Assembly: GCA_002255955.1 (NCBI GenBank)
Contig: NKIM01000002.1
Location: forward strand, 124,001 to 188,000
Reading direction: 5' to 3'
DNA length: 64,000 nt
Source: Burkholderiales bacterium PBB2
Lineage (GTDB): Bacteria > Pseudomonadota > Gammaproteobacteria > Burkholderiales > Burkholderiaceae_C
The position numbers and the translations under genes were made by a program. A model generated the notes under the pieces. The model was not told the origin of the DNA. It worked only from the letters and a program-made list of their open reading frames with translations, and did no database searches. Shown here piece by piece: positions 10,263 through 18,789 of this stretch (its first letter is position 1; every line of letters starts with the position of its first letter).

Positions 10263-12584
10263 ATGAGCGAATTTTTTCAACGCTGGCGGGCGCGACTGCG
10301 ACCGGCGGCACGCACGATCTGGCTGCTGGGCTGCACCCCGGCGGCTTGGGCGCAGGTGAGCGGCGGCGATGTGATCGCCCTGGACCTGCGCAGCCCCATG
10401 TTCTGGCTCAGCGTGTTTGGCCTGCTGGGCGCCCTCGGCCTGGGCCTGGTGCTGGGCCTGGTGCAATTCCAGCGCCTCAAGCTGCGCCAGCGCCGCGCCG
10501 AGTTGCTGCTGGTGCGGCGCGAGCGCACCAAGCTGAGCGCCTTGCTCAATGCCATTCCCGACCCGGTGTATTTCAAGGACGCCAGCGGCGCTTACGAGGG
10601 CTGCAACCCGGCGTTCGAGCAATGCACAGGCCTGCGCGAAGCCGATCTGGTGGGCCGCCGTGACGAGCAGTTGGCCGAGCGCCCGGCCTGGAGCCAGGCC
10701 CTGGGCCCGCAGCAACCGGGCAAGCCCGGCCCGCAGCGCACCCTGAGCTGGCTGACCCAGGCCGATGGCAGCCGCGCCTGCCTGGACGTGGTGCAGGCGC
10801 CGGTGTTCGACGAGGGCCAGTGCCTGGGCCAGGTCGGCGTGGCTCGCGACGTCACCGCCCTGCGCGAGGCCATGAGCCAGCTGCACCGCGCGGTGACCGT
10901 GTTCGAGCACTGCGGCGAGGGCATCATGGTGATGGACGCCGATCTGCGCATCCGCGACGTCAACCCGGCCCTGTGCGCCATCACCGGCTACAGCTGCGAG
11001 GAGCTGGAAGGCAGCATGCCGCACTACCTGCGCCTCAACGAGCAGGACCCGGACTTCCTCGAGCGCCTCTGGGCCGAGGTCGAGGCCCACGGCAAATGGA
11101 GCGGCGAGCTGACCGACCGCCACAAGAACGGCGAGACCGTGCCGCTCTGGGGCACCATCGTCAAGGTGCCGCCGGCCGAGAGCCATGGCCAGCCGCATTA
11201 CCTCTCGGTGCTGACCGACATCTCGCGCATCAAGCAGACCGAGGCCGAACTGCTGCACCAGAAGCTGCATGACCGCCTGACCGGCCTGCCCAATCTGGCC
11301 CTGCTGCGCGACCGCATCGAGCGCCAGGTCGGCCTGGCCCAGCGCGACCACACCTGCGTGGCCGTGCTTTACATCGACCTTGACGGCTTTCGCGACGTCA
11401 ACGACATCGCCGGCCATGCCGCCGGCGACGCCGTGCTCAAGGAAACTGCTGCCCGCTTCATCAATGTGGTGCGCGCCAGCGACTCGGTGGCCCGGGTGGG
11501 CGCCGACGAGTTCGTGGTCGTGCTGTCGGGCCTGGTGGACGAAGAAACCTCCATGCGCCTGGGCGAGCGCCTGATCGACGCCATGCGCGAGCCCATCCTC
11601 ATGGGCGACAAGAGCTTCACGCTCGGCGCCAGCATCGGCCTGGCCCTGTTCCCGGCCGATGGCGTCAGCGTGGACGAGCTGCTGCGCAATGCCGAGGCGG
11701 CCATGTGCCGGGCCAAGGCCCATGCCCGCAACACCGTGCAGGCCTACCGGCCCGAGCTGACCCAGGCGGTGCAGCAGCGCTTTGAGCTGACCCATGCCCT
11801 GCGCCACGCCAACGAGGCGGCGCAGTTCCGCCTGGAATACCAGCCCCAGGTGCGCCTGTCCGACGGCGCCCTGATTGGCGCCGAGGCTTTGCTGCGCTGG
11901 CGCCACCCGACCCGCGGGCCGATTTCGCCGGCCGAGTTCATCCCCTTGGCTGAGGACACCGGCCTGATCATCCCGATCGGCCGCTGGGTGCTGGAAACCG
12001 CCTGCGCCCAGGCCGCGCGCTGGCAGGGCCAGCCGGGCAAGCCGCAGCAGGTGGCCGTCAATGTGTCGGCCCGCCAGCTGCGCCAGCCCGACTTCATCGA
12101 GACCGTGGACTTCATCCTGGCCGAGACTGGCTGCCCGCCCCAGGCCCTGGAACTGGAGGTGACCGAAAGCCTGCTGTTGGAGGATGCCGAGGCCGCCATC
12201 GAGTTGCTGGGTGCGCTGACCGCGCGCGGCGTGCGTGTGGCCATCGACGACTTTGGCACCGGCTATTCCTCGCTGTCCTATCTGCGCCGCATGCCGGTGC
12301 GCACACTCAAGATCGACCGCAGCTTCGTCTCCGAGCTGGGCCAGGACGCCCATGTGGCGGCGATCGCCCGCACCGTCATCGTGCTGGCGCGCAGCCTCAA
12401 CCTCGATGTGCTGGCCGAGGGCGTGGAAACCGCCGAGCAGGCCGCCTGGCTGCAGCGCGAAGGCTGCGACTGGGCCCAGGGCTGGCACTACGGCCGCCCC
12501 ATGCCAGCCGAGGACTTTGTGCTGACCCCACATGCCTTGCCCGACGGGCCGCGCCGCACGCTGCGGCATTTGCAGCTGGCTTGA
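10263..12584 (+). CDS. membrane PAS-PAS-GGDEF-EAL c-di-GMP protein
   Basis: The protein has 773 residues. An N-terminal signal-like segment and one transmembrane helix (about residues 44-66) precede two PAS domains (about 85-200 and 205-325). A GGDEF domain (about 335-490) and an EAL domain (about 515-760) follow. The cyclase signature reads GADEF at residues 413-417, so the second Gly is Ala and cyclase activity is doubtful. The EAL domain keeps EALLRW (541-546), DDFGTGYSSLSYL and KIDRSF. The likely role is an inner-membrane c-di-GMP phosphodiesterase controlled by PAS ligands, with the GGDEF part perhaps a GTP sensor. It is a single gene. Confidence 0.9.
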   Translation: MSEFFQRWRARLRPAARTIWLLGCTPAAWAQVSGGDVIALDLRSPMFWLSVFGLLGALGLGLVLGLVQFQRLKLRQRRAELLLVRRERTKLSALLNAIPDPVYFKDASGAYEGCNPAFEQCTGLREADLVGRRDEQLAERPAWSQALGPQQPGKPGPQRTLSWLTQADGSRACLDVVQAPVFDEGQCLGQVGVARDVTALREAMSQLHRAVTVFEHCGEGIMVMDADLRIRDVNPALCAITGYSCEELEGSMPHYLRLNEQDPDFLERLWAEVEAHGKWSGELTDRHKNGETVPLWGTIVKVPPAESHGQPHYLSVLTDISRIKQTEAELLHQKLHDRLTGLPNLALLRDRIERQVGLAQRDHTCVAVLYIDLDGFRDVNDIAGHAAGDAVLKETAARFINVVRASDSVARVGADEFVVVLSGLVDEETSMRLGERLIDAMREPILMGDKSFTLGASIGLALFPADGVSVDELLRNAEAAMCRAKAHARNTVQAYRPELTQAVQQRFELTHALRHANEAAQFRLEYQPQVRLSDGALIGAEALLRWRHPTRGPISPAEFIPLAEDTGLIIPIGRWVLETACAQAARWQGQPGKPQQVAVNVSARQLRQPDFIETVDFILAETGCPPQALELEVTESLLLEDAEAAIELLGALTARGVRVAIDDFGTGYSSLSYLRRMPVRTLKIDRSFVSELGQDAHVAAIARTVIVLARSLNLDVLAEGVETAEQAAWLQREGCDWAQGWHYGRPMPAEDFVLTPHALPDGPRRTLRHLQLA

Positions 12585-12696
12585 GCCTTTGGCGCGCGCC
12601 TCTTGGGGCGTGGTCATGGATACCGCCTCGGCCTTGCGTTACGCTCATGGGGTGGCTTGCCGCTGGCAGCCCAGTTCTGCCCGAGGAGAAACCCGC

Positions 12697-13545
12697 ATGA
12701 GCCGAGAACACCCGCGTCGTTACTTCATTTGCAGCCTGAGTGCGTTTGCGCTGCTCGCGGCGCCTGTGGCGCCCGCCTGGTCGGCGGAGCCGCGCGATCG
12801 CGGCGTGGAACTCAAGACCGTGGAGCTGCGCTCCAGCGGCCGTTATGAAAGCCTGCGCCTCGACGAAGGCGTGCGCGATGTGGAGCTGGACCATCAGATC
12901 AGCGGCGCCTGCCGCTTCAACCGCAGCTGGGGCTTCGATCTCGGCAACCGCGAGCTCTGGGTCAATGATGGCTGCTCGGCCCGCTTCAAGCTGTTTGGCG
13001 ATGCCATCAACGGCGAAGACGGTGGCAAGGAGTCCTCGGGCATCAGCACCGGTGCCGTGGTGGCCGGTGTGGCGGCCGTGGCGGCCATCGCCTTGCTGGC
13101 CTCCAAATCGGGCAAGGACAAAGACAACGGCAACAACAACGACGACTGGCAGGGCCCGGACCGCCCGCAATGGGGCAGCGGCCAGATCCGCGGCAAGGAC
13201 GGCCTGTGCCTGGACATGTCGGGCCGGGTCGAGCGCGGCACCGAGGCCATTGTTTTCAACTGCCATGGCGGCAACAACCAGCGTTTCAGCTGGAGCAACC
13301 GCGGTGAGCTGCGCGTGGGCGGCATGTGTCTCGACGTGGCTGAGGGCAACCGCGAGGACGGCGCACGCGTGATCGCCTGGCCCTGCAACGGCGGCAACAA
13401 CCAGCGCTGGACCCGCCAGGGCAGCGAGATCCGCAGCCGCATGAATGGCAAATGCCTGGACCTCAAGGAAGGCCGCGCCCAGCCCAAGCAGCCGGTGCTG
13501 CTGTGGCGCTGCAACGGGGGCAGCAACCAGCGCTGGAGCTGGTGA
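12697..13545 (+). CDS. DUF3011 and ricin-type lectin protein, exported
   Basis: This 282-residue protein has a signal peptide (FICSLSAFALLAAPVAPAWS). A DUF3011-like domain (about residues 40-110, ending GNRELWVNDGCSARFKL) is followed by a hydrophobic helix AVVAGVAAVAAIALLAS and a charged Asn-rich linker. The C-terminal ricin B-type beta-trefoil has three repeats, each ending in an (Q)xW-like motif: NNQRFSW, NNQRWTR and SNQRWSW. It probably binds carbohydrate in the periplasm or at the surface, perhaps membrane-anchored. ATG 12697 has GAGGAG 8 nt upstream and begins the signal peptide; the longer frame start is unlikely. Confidence 0.85.
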   Translation: MSREHPRRYFICSLSAFALLAAPVAPAWSAEPRDRGVELKTVELRSSGRYESLRLDEGVRDVELDHQISGACRFNRSWGFDLGNRELWVNDGCSARFKLFGDAINGEDGGKESSGISTGAVVAGVAAVAAIALLASKSGKDKDNGNNNDDWQGPDRPQWGSGQIRGKDGLCLDMSGRVERGTEAIVFNCHGGNNQRFSWSNRGELRVGGMCLDVAEGNREDGARVIAWPCNGGNNQRWTRQGSEIRSRMNGKCLDLKEGRAQPKQPVLLWRCNGGSNQRWSW

Positions 13546-13601
13546 CGCAGCCTGAGTTCATGAGCCTGTCATGCCGCGCAGGCAGGCTGCTGCTCATGTT
13601 C

Positions 13602-13640
13602 AGGCGGGCGCTTCGTTCGCCCGCCTTTCTTGCCCTTCTT
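13602..13640 (+). terminator. Rho-independent terminator
   Basis: A perfect 8-bp GC stem, GGCGGGCG at 13603-13610 pairing with CGCCCGCC at 13618-13625, has a 7-nt loop and is followed by a T-rich tract to about 13640. It lies after the lectin gene and 18 nt before ppk2, so it ends the lectin transcript. Confidence 0.75.
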
Positions 13641-13657
13641 CTTTTTGCCGCCCATCC

Positions 13658-14587
13658 ATGAGCACGCCGCCGAACTCGAATGTGGACCCCGCCGACCTGA
13701 TGCAGCGCATGCAGGCGGACCTGATCGACAGCTATGACGAAGAGCTGGAGATGGAGATTGACGACCGCGGCTTCGATGAAGACGCGATCCGCAGCCGCTT
13801 CACGCCCGAGCAGCGCCTGCAGCGCCGCGCCTATTTCCAGGAGCTGTTCCGCCTGCAGGGCGAGCTGGTCAAGCTGCAGGACTGGGTGGTGGCCAGCAAG
13901 CACAAGGCCGTCATCATCTTCGAAGGCCGCGATGCGGCGGGCAAGGGCGGCGTGATCAAGCGCATCACCCAGCGCCTGAATCCGCGCGTCTGCCGCGTGG
14001 CGGCCCTGCCGGCACCGAACGACCGCGAGCGCACGCAGTGGTACTTCCAGCGTTACATCTCGCACCTGCCGGCCGGGGGCGAGATCGTGCTGTTTGATCG
14101 CAGCTGGTACAACCGCGCCGGCGTCGAGCGCGTGATGGGCTTTTGCAGCGACGACGAGTACGAAGAGTTCTTCCGCTCGGTGCCAGAGTTCGAGAAGATG
14201 CTGGTGCGCGCCGGCATCCAGGTCATCAAGTACTGGTTCTCGATCTCTGACGAGGAACAGCACACCCGCTTCCTGGGCCGCATCCACGACCCGCTCAAGC
14301 AGTGGAAGCTCAGCCCCATGGACCTGGAGTCGCGCCGCCGCTGGGAGGACTACACCAAGGCCAAGGAAGTGATGATGGAGCGCACCCACATTGCCGAGGC
14401 GCCCTGGTGGGTGGTGCAGGCCGACGACAAGAAGAAGGCCCGCCTGAACTGCATGGCCCATTTGCTGGCCCAGATGCCGTACCACGAGATCCCGCACCCG
14501 CCGGTCATCCTGCCCTCGCGCGAACGCCACGAGGATTACGAGCGCCAACCCGTGCCGCCGGAGATGGTGGTGCCGGAGCTGTACTGA
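13658..14587 (+). CDS. ppk2: polyphosphate kinase 2
   Basis: This 309-residue cytoplasmic enzyme of the PPK2 family transfers phosphate between polyphosphate and nucleotides. The Walker A loop GRDAAGKGG is at residues 90-98, and the Walker B/lid region LFDRSWYNRAGVERVMGF at about 145-162. The PPK2 hallmark blocks QRRAYFQELFRLQ, EGRDAAGKGG and KYWFSISDEEQ are all present, and the length fits a single-domain class I type enzyme. ATG 13658 follows the terminator of the preceding gene directly. Whether it mainly makes GTP/ATP or polyphosphate cannot be told from sequence. Confidence 0.93.
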   Translation: MSTPPNSNVDPADLMQRMQADLIDSYDEELEMEIDDRGFDEDAIRSRFTPEQRLQRRAYFQELFRLQGELVKLQDWVVASKHKAVIIFEGRDAAGKGGVIKRITQRLNPRVCRVAALPAPNDRERTQWYFQRYISHLPAGGEIVLFDRSWYNRAGVERVMGFCSDDEYEEFFRSVPEFEKMLVRAGIQVIKYWFSISDEEQHTRFLGRIHDPLKQWKLSPMDLESRRRWEDYTKAKEVMMERTHIAEAPWWVVQADDKKKARLNCMAHLLAQMPYHEIPHPPVILPSRERHEDYERQPVPPEMVVPELY

Positions 14588-14673
14588 AATCTCCCCATTT
14601 CGGGTGATGGACTGCGAAGGCGAGCCCGGCTGCAATCCGGCCGCCGATTGACTCCCTGCTTGCGAGCGCCTCC

Positions 14674-15429
14674 ATGTTTTTCCAGCCGACCTCTGCTTCA
14701 AACACTTCATTGTTTTCGTCTGTTCCCGCGCGTGCCAGCCTTTGGGCGGCCCTGACCTTGAGCCTGGGATTGATCCAAGGTTGCGGCGGCGGCGGTGGGG
14801 GGAACGATGCGACGCCTGAGCCCGTCAAGCCCACCAGCTATGACTTGCAGGCGACGATGAGCCAGTACTACACCAAGGCGCAGAGCTGGAGCTTGAGCGG
14901 AACTGTTGGCGCTGTGCCGGTCAGCGCGGTTCTGAGTGTCGTGCCCAAGACGGGTACGGCGGTGTTCCCGGTCAATGGCAAGGCCTACACCTACACGCAG
15001 CAAGAGATGAAGCTGACGGCCAATGGTCAGACCACCAACACCATAGGCGAGCTGTTTTTTGACGCGACCGTGATGCAGACCGAGGCGGTGAGCGCACGCA
15101 GCGATGACACCTGCGAGCAGGCCCAGACCAAGGGCAGTTTCTCGCGCGCGGCCAAGGTCGGCGACAGTGGCGCCAACGGCAGCGGGTTCGAGTACGTCAG
15201 TTGCGCGCCGGGCGCCGCTGTGGAGGCCAATTACGTCGACACCTGGCAGCTGAAAGAAGAGGGCGGTCGGGTCCTGCTGTGTCTGAATCGCAGTTCCAAA
15301 GTGGTGGCCAGTGGCTTCACCCGCGTGGGCAGCCAATGCCACCAGGTGCTGGCCGATGGCAGCCTCGGCGCTTTCATGAGCCTCAGCCTGGTCACCGAGG
15401 ACGGCACCCTCTCGATGAAGACGCCGTGA
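14674..15429 (+). CDS. hypothetical lipoprotein
   Basis: This is a 251-residue exported protein with a lipobox-like LIQGCGGGGGG and a Pro/Glu linker. A beta-rich body follows with a cysteine pair region (DDTCEQAQ, YVSCAPG, LLCLNRS, SQCHQV). A run of six Gly after the lipid-modified Cys is a common tether in related bacteria. I do not recognise the domain. It is separated from ppk2 by 86 nt with no clear terminator. Confidence 0.7.
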   Translation: MFFQPTSASNTSLFSSVPARASLWAALTLSLGLIQGCGGGGGGNDATPEPVKPTSYDLQATMSQYYTKAQSWSLSGTVGAVPVSAVLSVVPKTGTAVFPVNGKAYTYTQQEMKLTANGQTTNTIGELFFDATVMQTEAVSARSDDTCEQAQTKGSFSRAAKVGDSGANGSGFEYVSCAPGAAVEANYVDTWQLKEEGGRVLLCLNRSSKVVASGFTRVGSQCHQVLADGSLGAFMSLSLVTEDGTLSMKTP

Positions 15430-15539
15430 ACGTCGGTCCGGTCTCAGGCGAGGGTTCTGCGTGGCAGAGGTCTCGCTGAAGCGCCCGGAGCGCCCGGCGC
15501 CGACCGCTGAGGGCGCGTGCAGGCGCTAGGATCGGGTCG

Positions 15540-16247
15540 ATGAATTGGGGCTTTGCATCTTCCGCCGTCGCACTGTGGCCCTGGCTGACCCGCCTGGGCG
15601 AGGCGCAGTTTCTTCTTCCGCTGGCCTTGTTGGGCCTGGCCTGGGTCTGGCGCAGCGCGGGAGCTCGCGCCGCCCAAAGGGCATGGGCTTGGCGCGCCTT
15701 GGCCTTGTTGGCCGCCGTGATCGGCGTGACCACGGCCAGCAAGCTGGCCTTTATGGGCTGGGGCCTGGGCATCGCGCGCTGGGATTTCACCGGTTTTTCC
15801 GGCCACGCCATGTTCGCAGCGGCGGTTTTGCCTTTGTTGACCTGGCTGGCGCTGGCGGCCTCGCCCCACGCGGCGTCGCTGACCAATGTGGATTCAAGCC
15901 GTGGGCGCCTGTCGACAGGCGCCTGCTGCTTGCTGGGCTTGTCCTACGGCCTCGCCGCTTTGATTGCCTATTCTCGGCTGAAAGTTGGTGCGCACTCCGT
16001 CTCTGAATTGGTGACCGGCTTTGCACTCGGGGCGACGGCCAGCGGCCTGAGCGTGTGGCTGGCGCCCCCTTTGCGGCGTGGCCTGCCGCGTGGTCTGCCG
16101 GTGGCGGCCCTGGCCTTGTTGCTCTTGATGCCAGTGGCCGCGCCGCGATCGCGCAGCCATGACTGGGTGACCCAGTGGGCGCTGCAACTGTCCGGGCGCA
16201 GCCAGCCGGTCGAGCGCCAGGATCTGCAGCACGAGCCGGCGTCCTGA
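15540..16247 (+). CDS. PAP2 superfamily membrane phosphatase
   Basis: This 235-residue polytopic inner-membrane protein has about six hydrophobic segments. The PAP2 catalytic signature is seen as KLAFMGWGLG, then the SGH block FTGFSGHAMF (about residues 84-93), then SRLKVGAHSVSELVTG with the catalytic His. The classical first RP dipeptide is replaced, so the motif is a divergent one. Family members dephosphorylate lipid phosphates such as undecaprenyl pyrophosphate or phosphatidic acid at the periplasmic face. The substrate is unknown. Confidence 0.8.
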   Translation: MNWGFASSAVALWPWLTRLGEAQFLLPLALLGLAWVWRSAGARAAQRAWAWRALALLAAVIGVTTASKLAFMGWGLGIARWDFTGFSGHAMFAAAVLPLLTWLALAASPHAASLTNVDSSRGRLSTGACCLLGLSYGLAALIAYSRLKVGAHSVSELVTGFALGATASGLSVWLAPPLRRGLPRGLPVAALALLLLMPVAAPRSRSHDWVTQWALQLSGRSQPVERQDLQHEPAS

Positions 16248-16263
16248 GCCGGGCCGCTGGCCC

Positions 16264-16512
16264 TCAGTGGCAAAGCGCAAGGCCCGGCTGGCTCGCGCTT
16301 GCGCCTGAGGTGCTCAGGAGGCTGAGCGTGGCGATGCACAGCTCGGCCAGCAGGCGCTCCTCGTCTTCGCCGCCTTCCTTCACCTCCAGGCCTTGACTCA
16401 GTTCGTAGGACGAGTCGAACCAGCCGCAGCCGTGGAATGCGTCGACCTCGCCGGCCGGAACCGGGGCGTTGCGAGCTGGGGTGGCCGGGGGCAGGGCTGC
16501 TTGGATGCGCAT
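16264..16512 (-). CDS. small acidic protein of unknown function
   Basis: This protein has 82 residues with start ATG 16512, preceded by GGAG at a 9-nt spacing. The middle segment DAFHGCGWFDSSYELSQGL is unusually structured (Cys, Trp, aromatic residues), while both ends are low complexity. There is no signal peptide or transmembrane segment. It is convergent with the PAP2 gene and divergent from the deacetylase operon. I cannot assign a family. Confidence 0.55.
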   Translation of the reverse strand: MRIQAALPPATPARNAPVPAGEVDAFHGCGWFDSSYELSQGLEVKEGGEDEERLLAELCIATLSLLSTSGASASQPGLALCH

Positions 16513-16837
16513 GATGAAAGTCTCCAGAGGGCTTGCTTGTGTTGCCACTGCCGGCTGCCAGGCTGAGGAGCCTGCGCCGGCGTCTGGAATTCATATTCGG
16601 CGACGCGATTCGTGCTTCCCATCACACTTCGGGGCGTGCGATGGGGGAGGGTGGGGGGAGGTGGCTGGCAGGCTCCCCCAAAAGTGGGTGGCTTGACTGC
16701 TGTGCCCGGTGCGATGAATCGAAGCGAGTTTTGCGGTCGAATTCACGCCCCAGCTCCCGCAAGCGAGGGCCCGCCCCCGGCAGAAAGTTCAATCAAGTCG
16801 CGTATGCTGCCGCAGCGCGAAAAGGACGGATCTGCTG
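16513..16837. other. 325-bp intergenic region upstream of the deacetylase operon
   Basis: The gap between the small minus-strand gene and the plus-strand deacetylase gene should hold two divergent promoters. A TATGCT hexamer about 35 nt before the deacetylase start could be a -10 element, but no good -35 accompanies it. I looked for a -24/-12 element and found none. No ORF with a plausible start is present. Confidence 0.4.
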
Positions 16838-17803
16838 ATGCTCAATGTTTTTTACACAGTCGATGTGGAGGTGTGGTGTGACGGTTGGAACGATATCGAT
16901 TCCAAGTTTCCTGCCGCATTCCAGAGCTATGTGTACGGGCCGACGGCGGCCGGAAACTTTGGCCTGCCTTTCCAACTGAAACTGCTCAGCGACCATGGCC
17001 TGACCGGCGTGTTCTTTGTCGAGCCTCTGTTCGCCGCTCGCTTTGGCATGGAGCCGCTGCGAGAGATCGTCGGCATGATTGAAGCCGCTGGCCATGAGGT
17101 GCAGCTGCATCTGCACACCGAGTGGGTGGACGAAGGCCGGCCGAACACCATCCTGCCCAACAGCACACACAAGCGGCAGTACCTGCGCATGTTCGATCTG
17201 GCCGAGCAGAGCCAGCTGATCGGCATCGGCCTGGACTATCTGGCCCAGGCCGGCGCCCGGCGCCCCAATGCCTTCCGCGCTGGCAGCTTCGGCTTCAACC
17301 ATCTGACCCTGCAGGCCTTGCAGGCGCATGGCATCGTTCACGACTCCAGCTACAACGCCACCATGTTTGGCCCGGACAGCGGCCTGGCGCCGGGAACCCT
17401 GCTGACCGATTGTTGCGCGTTTGAGGAGGTGCTGGAGCATCCCATGACGGTGTACGACGACGGTTTCGGCCGTCTGCGCCATACCCAGCTCACGGCCACG
17501 TCCAGCGCTGAGATGGAGACTTTGTTGTGGCAGGCGCTGGAGCGCGGCCAGTCCGAATTTGTCATCCTCTCGCACAACTTCGAGTTGCTGAATCCGGCCA
17601 AGAACCGGGCCGATGCAGTGGTCGTCAAGCGCCTCGAAAAGCTGTGCCGTTTCGTCAGCGACAATCGCGCCCACTTCAATATGTCGGGCTTTCATGGCTT
17701 GAACGCCCGCACGGTGCAAACCCAACCCTTGCCCTTGGCTTCCACACGCTGGAAAACCGGGATGCGAACGCTGGAACAAGCGTATCGCCGGAGATATCAG
17801 TGA
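16838..17803 (+). CDS. polysaccharide deacetylase (NodB-like)
   Basis: The protein has 321 residues. The N-terminal FYTVDVEVW carries the metal-binding Asp of the carbohydrate esterase 4 fold (residue 9). The His motif lies in GHEVQLHLHTEW (residues 85-96), and a late block EFVILSHNFELL resembles the last catalytic motif. There is no signal peptide, so it would act in the cytoplasm or on lipid-linked glycans at the membrane. It is the first gene of a four-gene run with three acyltransferase-like genes, consistent with replacement of acetyl groups on an exported glycan (inference). The next gene overlaps its stop by 4 nt. Confidence 0.85.
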   Translation: MLNVFYTVDVEVWCDGWNDIDSKFPAAFQSYVYGPTAAGNFGLPFQLKLLSDHGLTGVFFVEPLFAARFGMEPLREIVGMIEAAGHEVQLHLHTEWVDEGRPNTILPNSTHKRQYLRMFDLAEQSQLIGIGLDYLAQAGARRPNAFRAGSFGFNHLTLQALQAHGIVHDSSYNATMFGPDSGLAPGTLLTDCCAFEEVLEHPMTVYDDGFGRLRHTQLTATSSAEMETLLWQALERGQSEFVILSHNFELLNPAKNRADAVVVKRLEKLCRFVSDNRAHFNMSGFHGLNARTVQTQPLPLASTRWKTGMRTLEQAYRRRYQ

Positions 17804-18738
17804 ATTCCTGGTTTGTCGCGCAGGTGCCTTTCAAGTTTCAGCTCAGCGACTGGACTTGGTTTCGCTTCAATCTGAACCTGCAATGCAGCCAGGTGCGCCT
17901 GTCCGACCCCGGTGAACCGGTGTTGCAGCCCGTGGCGCCGGATCGCGCCTTGCCGGCTGATTGTGCGGGTTACCTGATTCGCTCGCTGCCAGTGCAGGCC
18001 ACCTTGCCCGTGTTGAGCACGCAGGATGATTATCTGGTGTATGTCCGCCAGCATTACCCGCGCTATTTCATCGACCTGAACCAGTCGTTTGAAGACTACA
18101 AGGCCAAGTTTTCGGCCAAGACGCGTTCGACCATCAATCGCAAGATCAAGAAATTTGCCGAGCATTGTGGTGGCAGCCTGGATTGGCGCCAGTACACACG
18201 CCCCGAGGAGATGGGTGAGTTTCTGAAACTGGCCCGCCAGGTTTCGGCCCTGACCTATCAGGAGAAACTGCTCGACGCCGGGATTCCCAATTCAGAGGCA
18301 TTCACGGCCGAGGTGATGCAACTGGCGGCGCAGGATCTCGTGCGCGCCTACATCATCTTCCACGAGGGCAAACCCGTTTCTTATCTGTACTGCCCGATCG
18401 AAGAGGGCGTGCTGGTGTATTCCTATCTGGGCTACGACCCCAGTTTCATGAAACTGTCGGTCGGCACCGTGCTGCAGTGGCAGGCGCTGGAAACCATTTT
18501 TGCCGAAGGCAAGCACAAGTATTTCGATTTCACCGAGGGCGAATCCGAGCACAAAAAGCTGTTCGCCACCGGCCATCGGCAATGTGCCGATGTGTTTTTC
18601 ATTCGCCGCAGTCTGGCCCATTGGTTGCTGGTGCAGGGGCATCGCCATTTCAATGCCGCGGTCGAGAAATTCGGCGAGTTTCTCGAGCGCCACAATTTGA
18701 AGACACGCATCCGCCAGTGGATGCGCTTCGGTGCCTGA
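17800..18738 (+). CDS. FemAB/BioF2-like GNAT acyltransferase
   Basis: The protein has 312 residues. The centre and C-terminus fit the BioF2-like/FemAB GNAT group: a helix with KFSAKTRSTINRKIKKFAEH, then RAYIIFHEGKPVSYLYCPIE, and a DFTEGESEHKKLF block where the fold binds its acyl donor. The GTG start at 17800 overlaps the deacetylase stop (GTGA), implying translational coupling; longer starts would lie inside the deacetylase gene. Such proteins often act in exopolysaccharide or capsule assembly. Donor and acceptor are unknown. Confidence 0.8.
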   Translation: MNSWFVAQVPFKFQLSDWTWFRFNLNLQCSQVRLSDPGEPVLQPVAPDRALPADCAGYLIRSLPVQATLPVLSTQDDYLVYVRQHYPRYFIDLNQSFEDYKAKFSAKTRSTINRKIKKFAEHCGGSLDWRQYTRPEEMGEFLKLARQVSALTYQEKLLDAGIPNSEAFTAEVMQLAAQDLVRAYIIFHEGKPVSYLYCPIEEGVLVYSYLGYDPSFMKLSVGTVLQWQALETIFAEGKHKYFDFTEGESEHKKLFATGHRQCADVFFIRRSLAHWLLVQGHRHFNAAVEKFGEFLERHNLKTRIRQWMRFGA

Positions 18739-18789
18739 GGTTTTGCTGCCGCCGGTGCGCCGGGTTTTGATTCTTGAGTCGGAAGCTAC

